NCBI GenBank assembly: GCA_000708835.1
Contig: DF237354.1
Location: forward strand, 1 to 64,000
Source: Klebsormidium nitens
Taxonomy: Eukaryota > Streptophyta > Klebsormidiophyceae > Klebsormidiales > Klebsormidiaceae
DNA length: 64,000 nt
Direction of reading: 5' to 3'
The stretch's first letter is position 1. Each line of letters begins with the position of its first letter. The translations under genes were made by a program, and so were the position numbers. Shown here one piece after another: positions 42,701-52,400 of this stretch. A model generated the notes under the pieces. It had not been told where the DNA came from and searched no databases. It saw only the letters and a program-made list of their open reading frames with translations.

Positions 42701-43499
42701 GCATGTCTGAAGGAGAAGAGGAATTCAAGTGCAGAAAGTTTAGCGTTTAAACGTAGAGAGGGCGTTCAACAGTTCGATACGCTCTGAATGCTGGCAAGAT
42801 CGAGAACAATCCGACACAGGCCGGAATTAGAAGGCCGGAAAAACGTATGTAAGGCGGGATTCGAAACGAATTAGGCAACTGCAGAATGACCAGTCCTCTT
42901 CGTGAGGGTCTTCTCACGAGTGGGACGAGGTTTGTGCATGATTTGCGAGAGCATTCGCGAAAGGCTGACGTCAAAACCCGGAGATTCTGAGCCCATGTTC
43001 TCAGAGCTTCCTTTTCACAGTCAGCGGTCAGCATGTGGCGTCTCGGTTCCAGGTCACCCAAGAATCGACGAAGAGGCTTCGCGGGCGGCAACCTTGATGT
43101 GAAAGGTAGGAAAGACGGAGCGCAGGCGCATGCCAGAGTCGTGGCACAATTCGCCGCGCGTCCCGCAAATTCAGAGATGGCATGTACACCAGTCGCCAAG
43201 AAGGCACCAGAAAGCGCTTCGCATCTCGATTCTGTCTCAATGAGATTGAAAGAAGTCAGCTTTCGGGCGGATAGACTGCTCGATGTCTACGAAGATGCAC
43301 AGCGCACCATCTTGGCACAAGAACGATGGTCAACTGCTGACAAAAAGTGACAGGGATGACAGCGAACAAATTTTTGAGACATATGATTGTTTGCTATATG
43401 ATACGAGAGTTGAAATCAGAATGATTGTCCAAAGTGGACGAACAGAGAGGAAGTTTTTGGAATGGTGTTAAATGAATTGCCGATAAGAAGATGTTCTAT

Positions 43500-45200
43500 G
43501 AATGTATGAGAGATCTGGGACGTACGAGGGGAGTCAGACCATGATGCTCGAGGTCCAGGCCGGCATTGCTGCAAGCGATTTGATTCGCTGTCGCTCACTC
43601 ATGTACCTTCCCCATATTTGTTCCGAAATCAAAGATAACGGTTGCAATGATGGAAGTAACGTGAAGATCGTGCCAATCGTGGCAGTTATTGAACATGCAG
43701 CATTACCGGCCACCCTCAAATCACAATTGGCTCCGCCCCGTCGAAGCTGGCTACGCTCTTGAAGCGGGTCAGCCAAGAAGCATGGGATGAGGCATTACCA
43801 AAGGCTCCCCGTCCGCACACTCGCCTCACACGCAGCACGGCCGCGCACAAACTTTCTTCTGCCGCACGCGGGCGCGGTCTGCCAGGTCTTTGAGCGGGTC
43901 GCGGCCGCGCCGGCGCGCGCCTTTGCCGCCCCGAGCTGTGTTTGGAAGCAAGCTCTAGTGCGCGCGCGCGCGCTTATGGCCGCGGATGCCGCCCCCCATT
44001 ATGTCTCAGCCCTGGAAGGGCCGGCTAGTAAGCCACTAAGTTCGGCGCGCCAGCTGCCCCGCGGCGGCCTCAAACCCGTCGGGTTCTTAACGGCGGCCGG
44101 AACGGGGCACCTTGTAAAATCAGTACGCGCAGGCCTGTGGTTTCAAGGCGGGCGCGCGAAGCAACCGTGACCGGCACGTTAGGCGAAAAGGATGGCCATG
44201 CTGGTGCGCGCTCAGGGCGCACTTACGACGAAAAGTCGTGTCGTGGGCGGCCGCGGCAAGCTCAAAACTTGTCTGAAAGCATGCAAGTGCTAAACGCCAG
44301 AAGAGACTACGGCCAGTCTCCTTTGAGAAGTGCGCATTCTGATACAGTGCGGACACCGTGGAAGTATTACGGTTTTAATACAATCCACCCAACATTTTGC
44401 CACCGTTTCGTTTATTTCCGGGATCTTCGTTACTTGCAAAAGCCGCCGACCGCATTTTGCGCTTGGCATGCTCTGGTCATTTTCATCCACTCTCGTTCTT
44501 GAAGGTTCATCAACATCTGTATCCGAGAATGAAAGTTGAAGAGCGATGAAAAGGACATTCTGGGCATTCGTAATTACCCAGATGTATCCGACTGTCGAAA
44601 AGAACTTTCGCACTGTTCATCAAATCACCTCAGAGCAAATCTTTCTGCTTAGAAGCACCTACAATTCAACCTGACGGTAGTGATAAGGGCCCTGCTCGCT
44701 TCCCTGAACTTCCGCAAAGGCCGGAAGTGGTAAATTCGACGGGAGTCTTGAAGCCGTTACCAGCCAAGTCTTCAGATTGCTTGCTTCGGCGGGGATACCG
44801 TCAACGAACTTTCATTGGACAAATCATTTAAAGTCCGGTCCGTTTGTGCTGGTCGTACGATGACTATATATGCGCAATGAGAAAATCTGCGCACGACCCG
44901 TTCGAACTCCCGGATCTGCCAGTCCGAGACCTCTGCTTCTAACCTTCACGGGAAACCACTGGTTTCGTCGCCGTAGCTCTCCTGCCCAACGATTCTTGAT
45001 CTCACTTTCTTCTTTGGACTTCCACCGGGCTGTCTGGCCCACACCAAAGCCTGCCTGCCTGCCTGCCTGCCCCAGTTTGAGACCGGTTCATAGCAAAGAG
45101 GAAACGGTCGGAGCCCTTAATTTCAAACAGTTCCTGCTCCTGCAATCTGGTTGTGAAGCCGAGGTCTTGGTGAATCGTACAGAATAACCGAGCCGCCCTC
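43500..45200 (+). repeat. Diverged array repeat, unit 1
   Basis: This is the first unit in which I can see the ordered anchors of the array. The hairpin block is at 43640-43700 (TGCCA 43671-43675 paired with TGGCA 43680-43684), the block ending in 'AGCATGGGATGAGGCAT' at about 43750-43800, and the GC core with a CG run at 43959-43973. Block D (CTTACGACGAAAAGTCG...AAACTTGTC) is at 44190-44290, hairpin F (CTGGGC...CCCAG) at about 44551-44575, the AAGGCCGGAAGTGG block at 44710-44800, and 'CCAGTCCGAGACCTCTGCTTCTA' type sequence at about 44920-44985. No convincing coding frame spans the unit. Boundaries are by eye. Confidence 0.6.
45049..45071. repeat. (GCCT)n microsatellite
   Basis: This is a short run of GCCT/CTGC tetramers near the end of array unit 1. 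It is not shared with the other units, so it arose locally. Confidence 0.8.
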
Positions 45201-47200
45201 TCCACGTTGAACTAAACGCCAGTCTTTCTGAACCTGATCTCTAATCTTCTCCTACGAACATGCTTTCGGCGCCGCATACCAATGTCGCACGCTGTAACTT
45301 TACTATATTCTCTTCCCAGTCAAAGATAACGGTGGCAATGATGAAGGCCGGATCAAGGCTGTGCCAATTGTGGCAGCTGTTGAAAATCATCATCAGCCAC
45401 GTAACTTAAATAACAATCGTCTGCGCCTCGTCGAAGCTGACCGCGTCCTTATAAAGCGGGCCAATTAAGAAAGTTCGGAACAAGGCATGACTAAAGGCTC
45501 TCCGACCGCAATCTCCGCAATGCCTACGCGGCATGGCTGCGCAGACTCGTTCTTCTGCCGCGCGCGATTGCGGGACTTCTGATCTTTGGATCGTCGCCGC
45601 CCCACGCTGTGTTTCGTCACCAAGCTGTCGCGCGCGCGCGCGCACTTGAGGCCGCGGATGCGGCCCGCCATATTGGCTCGACCGTGATACGGCCGGCCGG
45701 AAAGCCACGCGACTAAGGCAGGCTGCGCCGGCTGCCCCGCGGGGGTTGCAAATCCGTCGGTGTGTCAACGGCACCGGATCGACCGGATCGAACGGTGCAC
45801 CTTCTACATGATGCGCGCGCGCGCTGAAGCATCCCTGTCAGTCGAAGGCGGGGGCGAGAAACAATTAGACGAGGACTGATTCTGGCCATGCTGGTGCGCG
45901 CACAGGGCGCGCTTACGACGAGGAGTCGCGGGAGGCCGACGCGAAGGCCCAAAAGTTGTTTCGACGCAGCGTTGTGCACGTCAAAAGAGCTTCCGGTCAA
46001 TCGCCTTTGCAATTAAGGGTCTCTCATAGAGAACATCTTGGAAGGTTTACGTTTGGCAAAACAGTCCCACGTGCACGCTTTCACGCTTTTAGCTTCCGGG
46101 ACGATCATTGTTTACCACTAGGACCCCTGACCTGATCTTGCGCTTGCTTTGGTAATTTTGTTCCGTTCCTGTTTCCGACGGTTCATTGATGTAGAAAACC
46201 GGTTTTTATACTGGAAGAGCAATGACAATGACATTCTGGGCAATCTCATGACCACCCAGATTCCTCCCGTTGTTGAAGGAGCCAGATTGGTGCGCCCCGT
46301 TCAACACGTTACTCTTAGGTTTTCTGGACTGAAGAGCACTTATAGGCGGACGGTCGTGATGACGTCACTCCTCGCTTACTTGGGTTCCGCGAAGGCCGGA
46401 AGTGGATAGTTTCGGGCAGTCGTGAAGCCGTTGCCAACCAAGTCTTCACATTCAGTGCTCGCCTCAGCGGGGATGCCGTCAACGTACTTTCCAAGGGCTT
46501 TGAACCAATTTCAGATTCGGTCCGTTTGGGCTGGCCGCACGATAGTCGTGCACATTGAGAGGATCTGCGCACGATCCGTTCTAGAGTTGCCAGTCCGAGA
46601 CCTCTGCTTCTATCCACATGTTTCGTCGTTGTAGCTCTCCTACTCCTACACTAGCTCCCCTCTTCCTTCTTTAGGCTTTCCTGAATTATCACCAGGCGAT
46701 CTGGCCCGCACCAGACCCGGAGTCTTCTCACGCCCCCTCGTTGCCCGCTCTTTTCTTGGAATGTACAGACTCCCGCTCCCCAAACCGTCCACTCTTATCT
46801 TAGAGCGCCCACCAGAACATCTTCATGTTGGCTGCCCTCTTGACTCTTTCCCCGTGATGGAGGCGTACTACATATGCTGCTGAGTGCTCCTCAAGCCTAC
46901 TTGCGTCGCGGCCGCGTCGCGCTCCTTGGACTTTTCCAGATCTACGGCTTGCGTGCACCTTCCGTTCGGTCCACTCTAGTCGTTCCGTTCCGCTCGCTGC
47001 TATTCCAGATTGAAGTCTATGCCTTGCACCATGTCATGATCAGGCCTCCTCCCTTAATGTGCTCTGTGGTTTAGGTAAAGTACAGGGCGTTTGCGGACAT
47101 CGAAAAACAATAATCCGGCAGTGATGGCAAAGATGTTGTTGGGCAGCGCGACTATTGCGACTACCAACAGAATTCCTTCTTTGCATTTTGCATCTGATGA
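45200..47200 (+). repeat. Diverged array repeat, unit 2
   Basis: The anchor order is the same as in unit 1. The hairpin block is at 45325-45385 (TGCCA 45362-45366 / TGGCA 45371-45375), the GC core has a CG run at about 45629-45643, and block D is at 45890-45985 (TTACGACGAGGAGTCGCGG). Hairpin F is near 46233-46258, with the following AAGGAGCCAGATTGGTGCGC. The GGCCGGAAGTGG block is at 46390-46490 and the CCAGTCCGAGACCTCTGC block at about 46580-46640. The GC core is flanked by sequence of ordinary composition. Confidence 0.6.
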
Positions 47201-48100
47201 GCCAGATCCGTAGGCCCCATCAATGATTAATTGCCCTCAGGTACTTTTCAAATGCTCATCTTGCGCTTGGAAGGATCCGAAAAAAAGGCACTTTAGGCGA
47301 TGAGCCATGCTGGTGCGCACAGAGGGCGCCTTTACGACGAAGAGTTGCGGGCAGCCGGAGCCAAGGCTCAATATCTGCTTCATCGCAGCCTCAGGCTCCT
47401 GTACGCCAAAACAAAGTGCGGCCAACGGACTCTGAAAAGTGCATACCATGATACAGTGCGAGCAGTATGGAAGTTCTACGGTTGAGAAACGATCCCGCAT
47501 GCACTTTGCTATCGATTCCTTTAGTTTCCGGGATGTCCGTTACTCAGCAAGACCGCTGACGTACCTGACCTTGCGCTTTTTCCTAGTGAACGTTTTGTTT
47601 CTTTCCGTGCCCAAAGATTCATTGACAGGGATATCAAACCAATCGGAGAGCAATGACAAGGACAGTCCCAGCGATCTCGTGACTGCCCACATCCCTTCGA
47701 CTGTAGAAAGAGCTAGAGTGGTGCGCACCGTTTATCGTATTGCGTCAAAGCACGCGTCTTTGGGGCTAGGAGCAATTACAGTCCAACCGGACAATGGTGA
47801 TGTGCGCTATCCGCTTTCTGGGCTTGCGCCAAGACCGGAAGTATGATGTTTTCGGCAGCTGTCGTGAAGCCGTTACACTTATTACACCCAACCTGTTACA
47901 CCCGTTACACCACATGCTTTACCTCGTTCCACCTCTGAAAAGACCTTGACGAAGAGGACTGATTTGAATCTGCAGCCGCCTTCTGATTTGAATCTTTTTC
48001 CAATACGTTTTTCCGGCCTTCCGATTTCGGCCTGTGACGGTAGTGTCATAAAGTGCCAGCTTTTGGAGCTTGCAGAATAACCCAGACGCACTCTCTTCGT
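47200..48100 (+). repeat. Array repeat, unit 3 (partial)
   Basis: This unit has only block D onward: block D at 47305-47400 (CTTTACGACGAAGAGTTGCGG), a 'GATACAGTGCGAGCAGTATGGAAG' type block at about 47452-47480, a degraded hairpin F at about 47660-47690, and the CCGGAAGT block at 47830-47880. The first hairpin and GC core are missing, so the unit appears 5'-truncated. Block D here stays open for 61 codons (47300-47485). Confidence 0.5.
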
Positions 48101-48898
48101 CGAACGAAACGCTGATCTTTCTGCTTGAGTTCTACTCTTCTCCATTGAACGTGCTGTCGACGCATACCGTTAAAGCACAGTGTAACTTTCTTATGTTCTG
48201 TACATATCAAACATCAACGGTGGCAATGATGAAAGCCTTCAAGGCCGTGCCAATTTTGGCAGTGGTTGACGTAGCATCATGACCAGCCAAATCTAAGACA
48301 AAATCAGCTCCGCCCCGTCAAAGCGGGTCGCGCTCTTAGAAGCGGGCCAGTCAAGCAGCATGGGATACGGCATGACAGAAAAGTTTCCGACCGAATTATT
48401 CTCGCCTCGGCTGACATATATTGCATGCGCGTCCGACTCGGTCTTTCGCCGCGCGCGGGCGCGGTCTGGTCTTCGTGCGCGTCGCGGCCGCGCCGCCGCC
48501 CACGCTCCCGGGTTGGCACCAAGCTGTCGTGCGCATGCGCGCGCTTAAGTTCGCAAATGCGGCCGCCATCATAGCTCTACCCTGTGAGCCACTGCAAGGC
48601 CGGCGCGCGCGGGATGCCCCGGCGGCGGCTGCAAATTTAAGTTTATTATGTCAACGGCGGCCGGAACAGCGCACCTTGTAAAATCACGCGCGCTCGCGCT
48701 GGAGCATCCCTGTCAGCCAAAGGGGCGCGCGCGAAGCAACCATGACCGCCACTTCACGCGAGGAGGCTGGCCACGCTGGTGTGCGCACACACGTCAAAAA
48801 AGTTGCGGGCGGTCGCGGCCACTCGAAACTTGTTTCAACGCACCTTCCTACACGCCAGAACCGTTTACGAGCAATAGCATTTGCAAAGTGCGTATCAA

Positions 48899-48903
48899 GT
48901 CAT
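48899..48903. repeat. Left copy of 5-bp target-site duplication GTCAT
   Basis: GTCAT directly precedes the TGTTAGAAG end of the inserted element and recurs at 49327-49331 after its CTTCTAACA end. Removing the element and one copy restores the block order seen in unit 3. Confidence 0.7.
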
Positions 48904-48954
48904 TGTTAGAAGTATTTGCGCACTGCCACTCGGGCCACTGGCGCCAGTGTGGCC

Positions 48955-49154
48955 NNNNNNNNNNNNNNNNNNNNNNNNNNNNNNNNNNNNNNNNNNNNNN
49001 NNNNNNNNNNNNNNNNNNNNNNNNNNNNNNNNNNNNNNNNNNNNNNNNNNNNNNNNNNNNNNNNNNNNNNNNNNNNNNNNNNNNNNNNNNNNNNNNNNNN
49101 NNNNNNNNNNNNNNNNNNNNNNNNNNNNNNNNNNNNNNNNNNNNNNNNNNNNNN
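48955..49154. other. Assembly gap (200 N)
   Basis: Exactly 200 Ns suggests a placeholder length. The gap starts inside a palindrome and ends inside the mobile element, so a hairpin-related assembly failure is likely and the true length is unknown. Confidence 0.95.
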
Positions 49155-49213
49155 ACGCCACCTCTGGGCAACCCTTTTGCGCAGCCAGCCGCAATACTCT
49201 CTCGTTCCTGCCG

Positions 49214-49224
49214 GGATTCGAACC
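49214..49224 (-). other. tRNA-like B box (GGTTCGAATCC)
   Basis: On the minus strand GGGTTCGAATCCC sits in a T-arm-like stem-loop (CTGGG / TTCGAAT / CCCGG). About 42 nt upstream on the same strand, at 49278-49267, TGGCCCGAGTGG matches the A-box region of leucine or serine tRNAs (TGGCCGAGTGG) with one extra C. Acceptor ends do not pair, so this is a tRNA-derived Pol III promoter, not a functional tRNA gene. Confidence 0.5.
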
Positions 49225-49244
49225 CAGTCCGGTCACCGCATTTT

Positions 49245-49326
49245 TGTTAGAAGTATTTGCGCACTGCCACTCGGGCCACACTGGCGCCAGTGTGGCCCGA
49301 GTGGCAGTGCGCAACTACTTCTAACA
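49245..49326. repeat. 82-bp near-perfect palindrome
   Basis: The arms are 49245-49285 and 49286-49326, meeting at CTGGC|GCCAG without a spacer. The inner 29 bp of each arm match perfectly and the single mismatch is 49256/49315. A second, 2-bp-shorter copy begins at 48904 and is cut by the gap. Confidence 0.9.
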
Positions 49327-49331
49327 GTCAT
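49327..49331. repeat. Right copy of 5-bp target-site duplication GTCAT
   Basis: This GTCAT directly follows the CTTCTAACA end of the inserted element and matches 48899-48903. Confidence 0.7.
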
Positions 49332-49999
49332 AACGCGAAGAGGGTGCAAGGTCTACAGTTGAAAACCGATTTCAGATGCACTTTGCCACTTAGCTTCCGG
49401 AACCCTCATAAGTTTACCAGGACCACTGCACTGATCTTGCGTTTTCTCTGGTAACCTTCATCAGATACCGCTATCAAGGCTCATCAGCAATAATATCGAT
49501 ATCCGAGCCTAATGAAGCAGCAATGAGGACGACATTCTGGGCCGCAATCCCGTGACTGCCCAGATAGAGGGGTTTCAGAGTCGAAGGAGCTAGAGTGGTG
49601 CGCACCATCAGAGCACGCGTCTTTCTGGACTAAGAGCATTTATCATTCAAGCGGACGGTGGTGATGACGACACTACTCGCTTCCTAGGCTTCCGCCAATG
49701 CCGGAAGTGGGAGTCTTCCAGCAGTGTTGAAGTCGGTACAATCAGACTGCTCGCATCAGCGGGGATACAGTCAACGGAATTCTCAGGCCTATTTCCAAAT
49801 TCAGTCCGTTCGTGCTGGCTGTACAATAATCTGCCTCTTAAAAAAGCAATATGTTAGACCTGCTCCAGAGCTTCGAGTCCAAAGACTCTGCTTCTATCCT
49901 TACCCGGGAGCCAATGTTTCGTCGCCGTAGCTCCTCCTTACTCCGAAGATGGACACGTCTCTTATAGCCCGTGCGCATCAAAGGCATGGGGCGGAGATT

Positions 50000-52400
50000 G
50001 TGGATCATTATCTTTGACGAAAGATCACACGGCGATCTGGCGCAAACCAGACACCAGGGGGCTTCTTATGTCGGGGGCTTCTTATGTCCCCATAAACGTT
50101 ACTGCTTTATCAAAGCTCAACGTGCCCCTGTTGGAGACGTGTTCACAACGAACAAGACCGGCTTCTCGAGCTGGGTCGGAGCGGTTTCTTTCAGTCAGTT
50201 CATGTCCCTGCAATTTCGCCTGAAACGGAAGCCTCCGGAACCGTTCAATTGCCACTTTGCTGGAGCAGATTGCTCCGCTTAGGCCCAGGTTTGCCTCCGG
50301 CTTGAGGACGCCCGTGGGTGCTCGTACTGCGCGACTTTTGAATCGCCCCTTTCTCAAGATCTGCCGTGTCTTCTCCGTAAGGGTGTACTCCGTCGACAAT
50401 GAAAGAAAAGCCCGCCGAGCGCCGTTGCCTCAGTAGTTCACAACTTGCTTGTCTCTAAGTCGGCAAGAACTGCAAAAACTGCAAAAACGCACCTGATCTA
50501 AAGACGTCGGCGGCTTTCATGCTTCTAAGTAGCCGTTTTTGGCCTTTCGAACTAAGGGCTAACATCATCCACTACGAACGGGCACGCGCCTTTGGTGGAA
50601 ATTCTCTCACAGGGGCGCGCCACTGGCGCGCTTTGCACCTTTTCTGAAGTCAGCCCCGACTATTCTCCGCAAAAATGACGGAGGACCCGGAAGACGCCCC
50701 GGTTTGAGGGAGTTCCAGAAGCTACAACCTAGCGGGGCCGGTTCGCTTCTGTGCTTCTACATGAGTCTGACGTGCTTGTTTATCTCAATCTGATTGCCAG
50801 ATACTTGCACATTCCTTTGCATTAATCATGGTAAGATGCTGAACGGTTGGAAAGCATCTCGTTCGTGCATCCGGTGAAGATAGCGTGAGTAATTGCTTCA
50901 ATACCGTTCGTGGGCTGTGATTGACCATTCATGGCTAGCGGGAACTCGCACAAACCATTGGGCGATTTTGATGCGTCATCAGGAGCCCGCACACCTGGAT
51001 TCCATCTTTGTCAGGAGGAATCTTGTGCATCGCCTCTGCTTTACATCCCGTAATACTTTATCGAAGGAGTCTCAAGGCTCCAGCTTGGCGATTCCAGAGC
51101 TCGTGGCTCTTTCACAAGCCGGTAGCTATGCGCCTGCTCCTGGCTTACAATCTGGATGCTTCTTACATTGGTGCTGTGCTTTGTTGGTCGGAATCACCGT
51201 TTCTTTGATGCTGAAACCAGGTCCATGCCAATCTGGTTGGCATGTATTCCTAATTGCTTAATCTCGGTTACGCAGCATTTCGTTTGGCCTTCGCATCATT
51301 TTCTTCTTTTGGATTGCTCCGTGCTGCCACGTGGCACTTTAACATTTCAAAAATGGTCCGTGCCTCCTGCCAAGATGCTTCACCCTTGGACATCACCTGG
51401 ATCCGTTCAGCGCAAGCGCCTTCATACGCCTCAACTTCTTCGGCGTTCTCTTGAAGAGGCCTCGCAAGCGTTAAAATCAAGGACGAGGTGGACAGAGTCC
51501 ACTATTGTAACCTTCCTTTCCGATTTCTGCCCTGCACAAGTTCCCTGTTCTTTGTCCTTCCACTTTTCTATGTAAGCCTGACATACTTGACCTCTACAAG
51601 GAGATATCGGCTGTGATGGCGGCAAGGAATGAGCTGAAGTCTTTCAGTGCTCACACTCGTGTCGATCTATGATGCCGACTTAATTTAGGGGAAGTACCTT
51701 GTTTACGATCAGAACTGGGTTTTCAAAGAAGGTGCGACAGCAATTCCGCGTTCCACTTCAGCACATCTGGGCGAGTCAACGATTCAAGATGCTGGAATGC
51801 AGTGATCACAGAAGAGAATAATCTGCCGAGTCCTGGATCTCTGTTGGTGAGGATGTTGCTCTTGTCGTTTGAGCAGCAGGTCTGCTCACGCAAAATTGGA
51901 TCGACTGATGATGCCAGAACCCAATGCTCAGAATTAGCTGATGGTCCGTGACGCCAAATGAGGCTCATAAAGAGTCCATCTCGGGAAAGGATCTCAAAGG
52001 CACGGCAGAGTTAGTCTCGTTGAGCGGTGCATTTGCATGACGATAACATATTTTGGGCACTTCAGGACCAATCAGAGGGGTAAGCAGATTGGTTACCGAG
52101 CCTGGCGGATTGTGAATAGGCATCATTCTATCGGAAAAGAGAGAATTTTTGAGAAGAGCTCCGATACTTTCCAACCTTTCCTGTCCGTTCCTCACATCAC
52201 GTACCCATTCTCCTAAACCTGGGACGTTTTCGCATCGACCGTGAGCACGAAGCTCTGAGAAAATCGGGCTCATTGACCGTTTCCGCAGCAGCGAGTCGCA
52301 ATCGTAGGATTTTGTCGCTTTTCGGTGCTGTTGTGGCATAGCGAGAGCGATCCAGCGATTGAGGCCTATAATTGCATAGCTTCACTGCGTAGACCCCTTT
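50000..52400. other. Region between array units, no gene recognised
   Basis: About 2.4 kb between units 4 and 5 lacks the array anchors. ORFs (for example 50893-51261 and 51156-51575 plus, 51965-52339 minus) have no recognisable domain and many depend on non-ATG starts. A short segment near 50395-50435 resembles 40360-40400. Confidence 0.4.

Larger units (their letters stand above)
48904..49326. mobile_element. Small TG...CA element with palindromic ends and tRNA-like boxes
   Basis: The element begins TGTTAGAAGTATTTGCGCAC and ends with its near inverse, CTTCTAACA, and is flanked by the 5-bp duplication GTCAT. The right end (49245-49326) is itself an 82-bp palindrome with one mismatch. The left end starts a second copy of the same palindrome (lacking 2 bp) that runs into the gap. 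The visible interior (49155-49244) carries, on the minus strand, a B-box-like GGTTCGAATCC. TG/CA ends with a 5-bp duplication fit a miniature LTR-type (TRIM-like) element; long palindromes with Pol III boxes fit a foldback or tRNA-derived SINE. No protein is encoded in the visible part. The open frames across the Ns are artefacts. Confidence 0.6.
48100..50000 (+). repeat. Array repeat, unit 4 (interrupted by a mobile element)
   Basis: The hairpin block is at 48215-48275 (TGCCA 48248-48252 / TGGCA 48257-48261). The 'GCGGGCCAGTCAAGCAGCATGG' type block is at about 48340-48365, the GC core at 48430-48560, and block D at 48770-48840. The element at 48904-49326 splits the following block. The unit resumes at 49327 with AACGCGAAGAGGG, then hairpin F (CTGGGC/GCCCAG) at about 49536-49562, the GCCGGAAGTGG block at about 49698, and the CTCTGCTTCTATCC block at about 49885-49900. 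Confidence 0.6.

Noticed and set aside
43033-43350. 105-codon plus-strand ATG frame just before the array
   Set aside because: It has a helix-like composition but no recognisable family, and it adjoins repeat sequence; chance cannot be excluded.
48648-49362. Long ORFs across the gap
   Set aside because: Most of their length is N; they have no coding meaning.
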